A stretch of 64,000 bases of DNA from Falsirhodobacter algicola (lineage in GTDB: Bacteria > Pseudomonadota > Alphaproteobacteria > Rhodobacterales > Rhodobacteraceae), in NCBI RefSeq assembly GCF_018279165.1, contig NZ_CP047289.1, positions 1,052,501 to 1,116,500 on the forward strand, read 5' to 3'. Below the pieces are notes generated by a model. That model saw only the letters and a program-made list of their open reading frames with translations, was not told the origin of the DNA and searched no databases. A program made the translations under genes and the position numbers. Below are positions 63,194-64,000 of the stretch, in pieces; position 1 is the first letter of the stretch; every line of letters starts with the position of its first letter.

Positions 63194-63952
63194 TCACCAG
63201 TGTCGAGGTGCCGGAAGCTGGGCCGGTGCGGCCACCCCCTCCAGCACGCGCAAGGGCCGGGTGACGGCGGCCTTCAGTCCGGGCTTGCGCGGGGCATAGA
63301 CCTGTTTGGACACCTCCACCATGACCACGCCGCCGGCCAGCCACGGCGTCATCCGCCGCCCCACCCGCTCCCACATCCCCGACGTGCGCAGCCAGAACCG
63401 CTTGTGCGAGGGCGGCGAGAACAGCGCCCGCTGCGCCCGTTCGGGAACGAAGTTGTGACGGCGCAACTGCGCCTCCAGCTGGTTGGTGGAATAGGGACGC
63501 CCGAAGCCGAAGGGCGTACGCTCGCTGCGCGCCCAAAGGCCGGACCGGTTCGGCACGATGAACAGCGCCCGCGCGCCCGGCCCCATCACGCGCCAGCACT
63601 CCTCCAGCAGGGCGGCCTGCTGGTCCGACGGCTCCAGCCCGTGCAGGACGACCAGCTTGTCGGCCATCCCCGTCTCCAGCGGCCAATTCGTCTCTTCGGC
63701 CAGAACGGAGACGTTCTCCATCCCGGCGGGCCATGGCATGACCCCTTGCGGCGCAGGCATCACCCCGATCACGCGGCGCGCATCCTGAAGGTAGGGGCGC
63801 AGCAGCGGCACCGCAAAGCCGAAGCCCACGACCGTCTGGCCCTGCGCCTCGGGCCAGATCTCGGTCACGCGGTCGCGGATCGCGCGCTGCGCCACGCGGC
63901 CCAGCTGCGTGCGGTAATAGAAGTTCCGCAGATCCAAGACATCGAGATACAT
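63194..63952 (-). CDS. Class I SAM-dependent methyltransferase-like protein
   Basis: 252 residues. Near residue 40 [15 protein letters not shown] stands where the SAM-binding loop would be, but with an unusual GFGFA instead of GxGxG; later [10 protein letters not shown], an acidic-rich [16 protein letters not shown] (motif IV/post-I style) and an ERTPFGFG block are visible. Such genes typically flank gloB in Rhodobacter as I recall. It runs away from the window end, so its promoter (63953-64000) and neighbour lie partly outside. Substrate unknown. Confidence 0.72.
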   Translation of the reverse strand: MYLDVLDLRNFYYRTQLGRVAQRAIRDRVTEIWPEAQGQTVVGFGFAVPLLRPYLQDARRVIGVMPAPQGVMPWPAGMENVSVLAEETNWPLETGMADKLVVLHGLEPSDQQAALLEECWRVMGPGARALFIVPNRSGLWARSERTPFGFGRPYSTNQLEAQLRRHNFVPERAQRALFSPPSHKRFWLRTSGMWERVGRRMTPWLAGGVVMVEVSKQVYAPRKPGLKAAVTRPLRVLEGVAAPAQLPAPRHW

Positions 63953-64000
63953 TGCGAAGGGACCGTTTTGGTGGCGATGATCGTTGGAACCCTAGTCCTC
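63953..64000. other. Window end: leader of the methyltransferase gene
   Basis: 48 bp upstream of the ATG at 63952. I see no complete promoter or gene; the next gene probably diverges beyond the window. Confidence 0.4.

Overview
The window is about 64 kb of GC-rich, gene-dense alphaproteobacterial chromosome. Three things point to Rhodobacterales (Rhodobacter/Paracoccus-like). The gene content includes atpHAGDC as a separate F1 operon, ccmE/argC, purEK with a DUF465 gene, hsp20-DUF1150, lgt-midA-pgeF and a Mn-dependent pyrophosphatase. The two SOS boxes have the alphaproteobacterial GTTC-N7-GTTC form. There are two Hint-domain proteins, one of them an RTX giant. No genus can be assigned from the sequence alone. 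I see no tRNA, rRNA, IS element, prophage or CRISPR array.

Layout: 1-5.5 kb holds the end of a molybdenum hydroxylase large subunit, ugd, a small methyltransferase-like gene, a lysine 2,3-aminomutase-like radical SAM enzyme and lexA. 5.5-13.7 kb has comEC, gltX, gltA, the murI-argC-ccmE operon and a LysR regulator. An apparent small RNA gene lies at 13.77-13.85 kb, between the LysR gene and purL. 13.9-24.5 kb carries purL, bolA-grxD, an MliC-like inhibitor, zapA with a coiled-coil gene, tkt, two tandem gap paralogs separated by a tiny membrane-protein gene, a histidine kinase overlapping coaD, and a His/Asp-rich RcnB-like protein. 24.5-29 kb has SOS-controlled uvrA, a lipoprotein and moaA. 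29-35.4 kb is one 2,120-codon RTX/Hint gene with long tandem repeats, followed by 340 bp of AT-rich promoter region.

35.7-40.6 kb looks like a single leftward unit (DUF465, purE, purK, M3 oligopeptidase, SelT/W-like, SDR). 40.7-48.7 kb contains hsp20-DUF1150, the second Hint protein, trxB with a divergent Lrp, lgt-midA-pgeF, ubiK-nudix, a membrane protein and a lytic transglycosylase lipoprotein. 48.8-50.9 kb is groES-groEL under a CIRCE operator. 51-57.7 kb has a TraB/GumN protein and a rightward cluster (ppaC, HAD, ribF, ycgN, ltaE, prs). 57.7-64 kb has an H-type lectin gene, atpHAGDC and a methyltransferase gene.

Most genes are housekeeping: purine synthesis (purL, purE, purK, prs), central carbon (gltA, tkt, gap x2), respiration (atp, ccmE), cofactors (coaD, ribF, moaA), proteostasis (groESL, hsp20, M3 peptidase) and DNA repair (lexA, uvrA). 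The regulatory layer is unusually readable: two LexA boxes, one CIRCE, a sigma-32-type promoter before hsp20, and a LysR gene whose promoter shares a 10-bp motif with the upstream region of the putative sRNA. The most interesting items are that LysR/sRNA module, the higher-order repeat of the RTX/Hint protein, and the functionally diverged tandem GAPDH genes.
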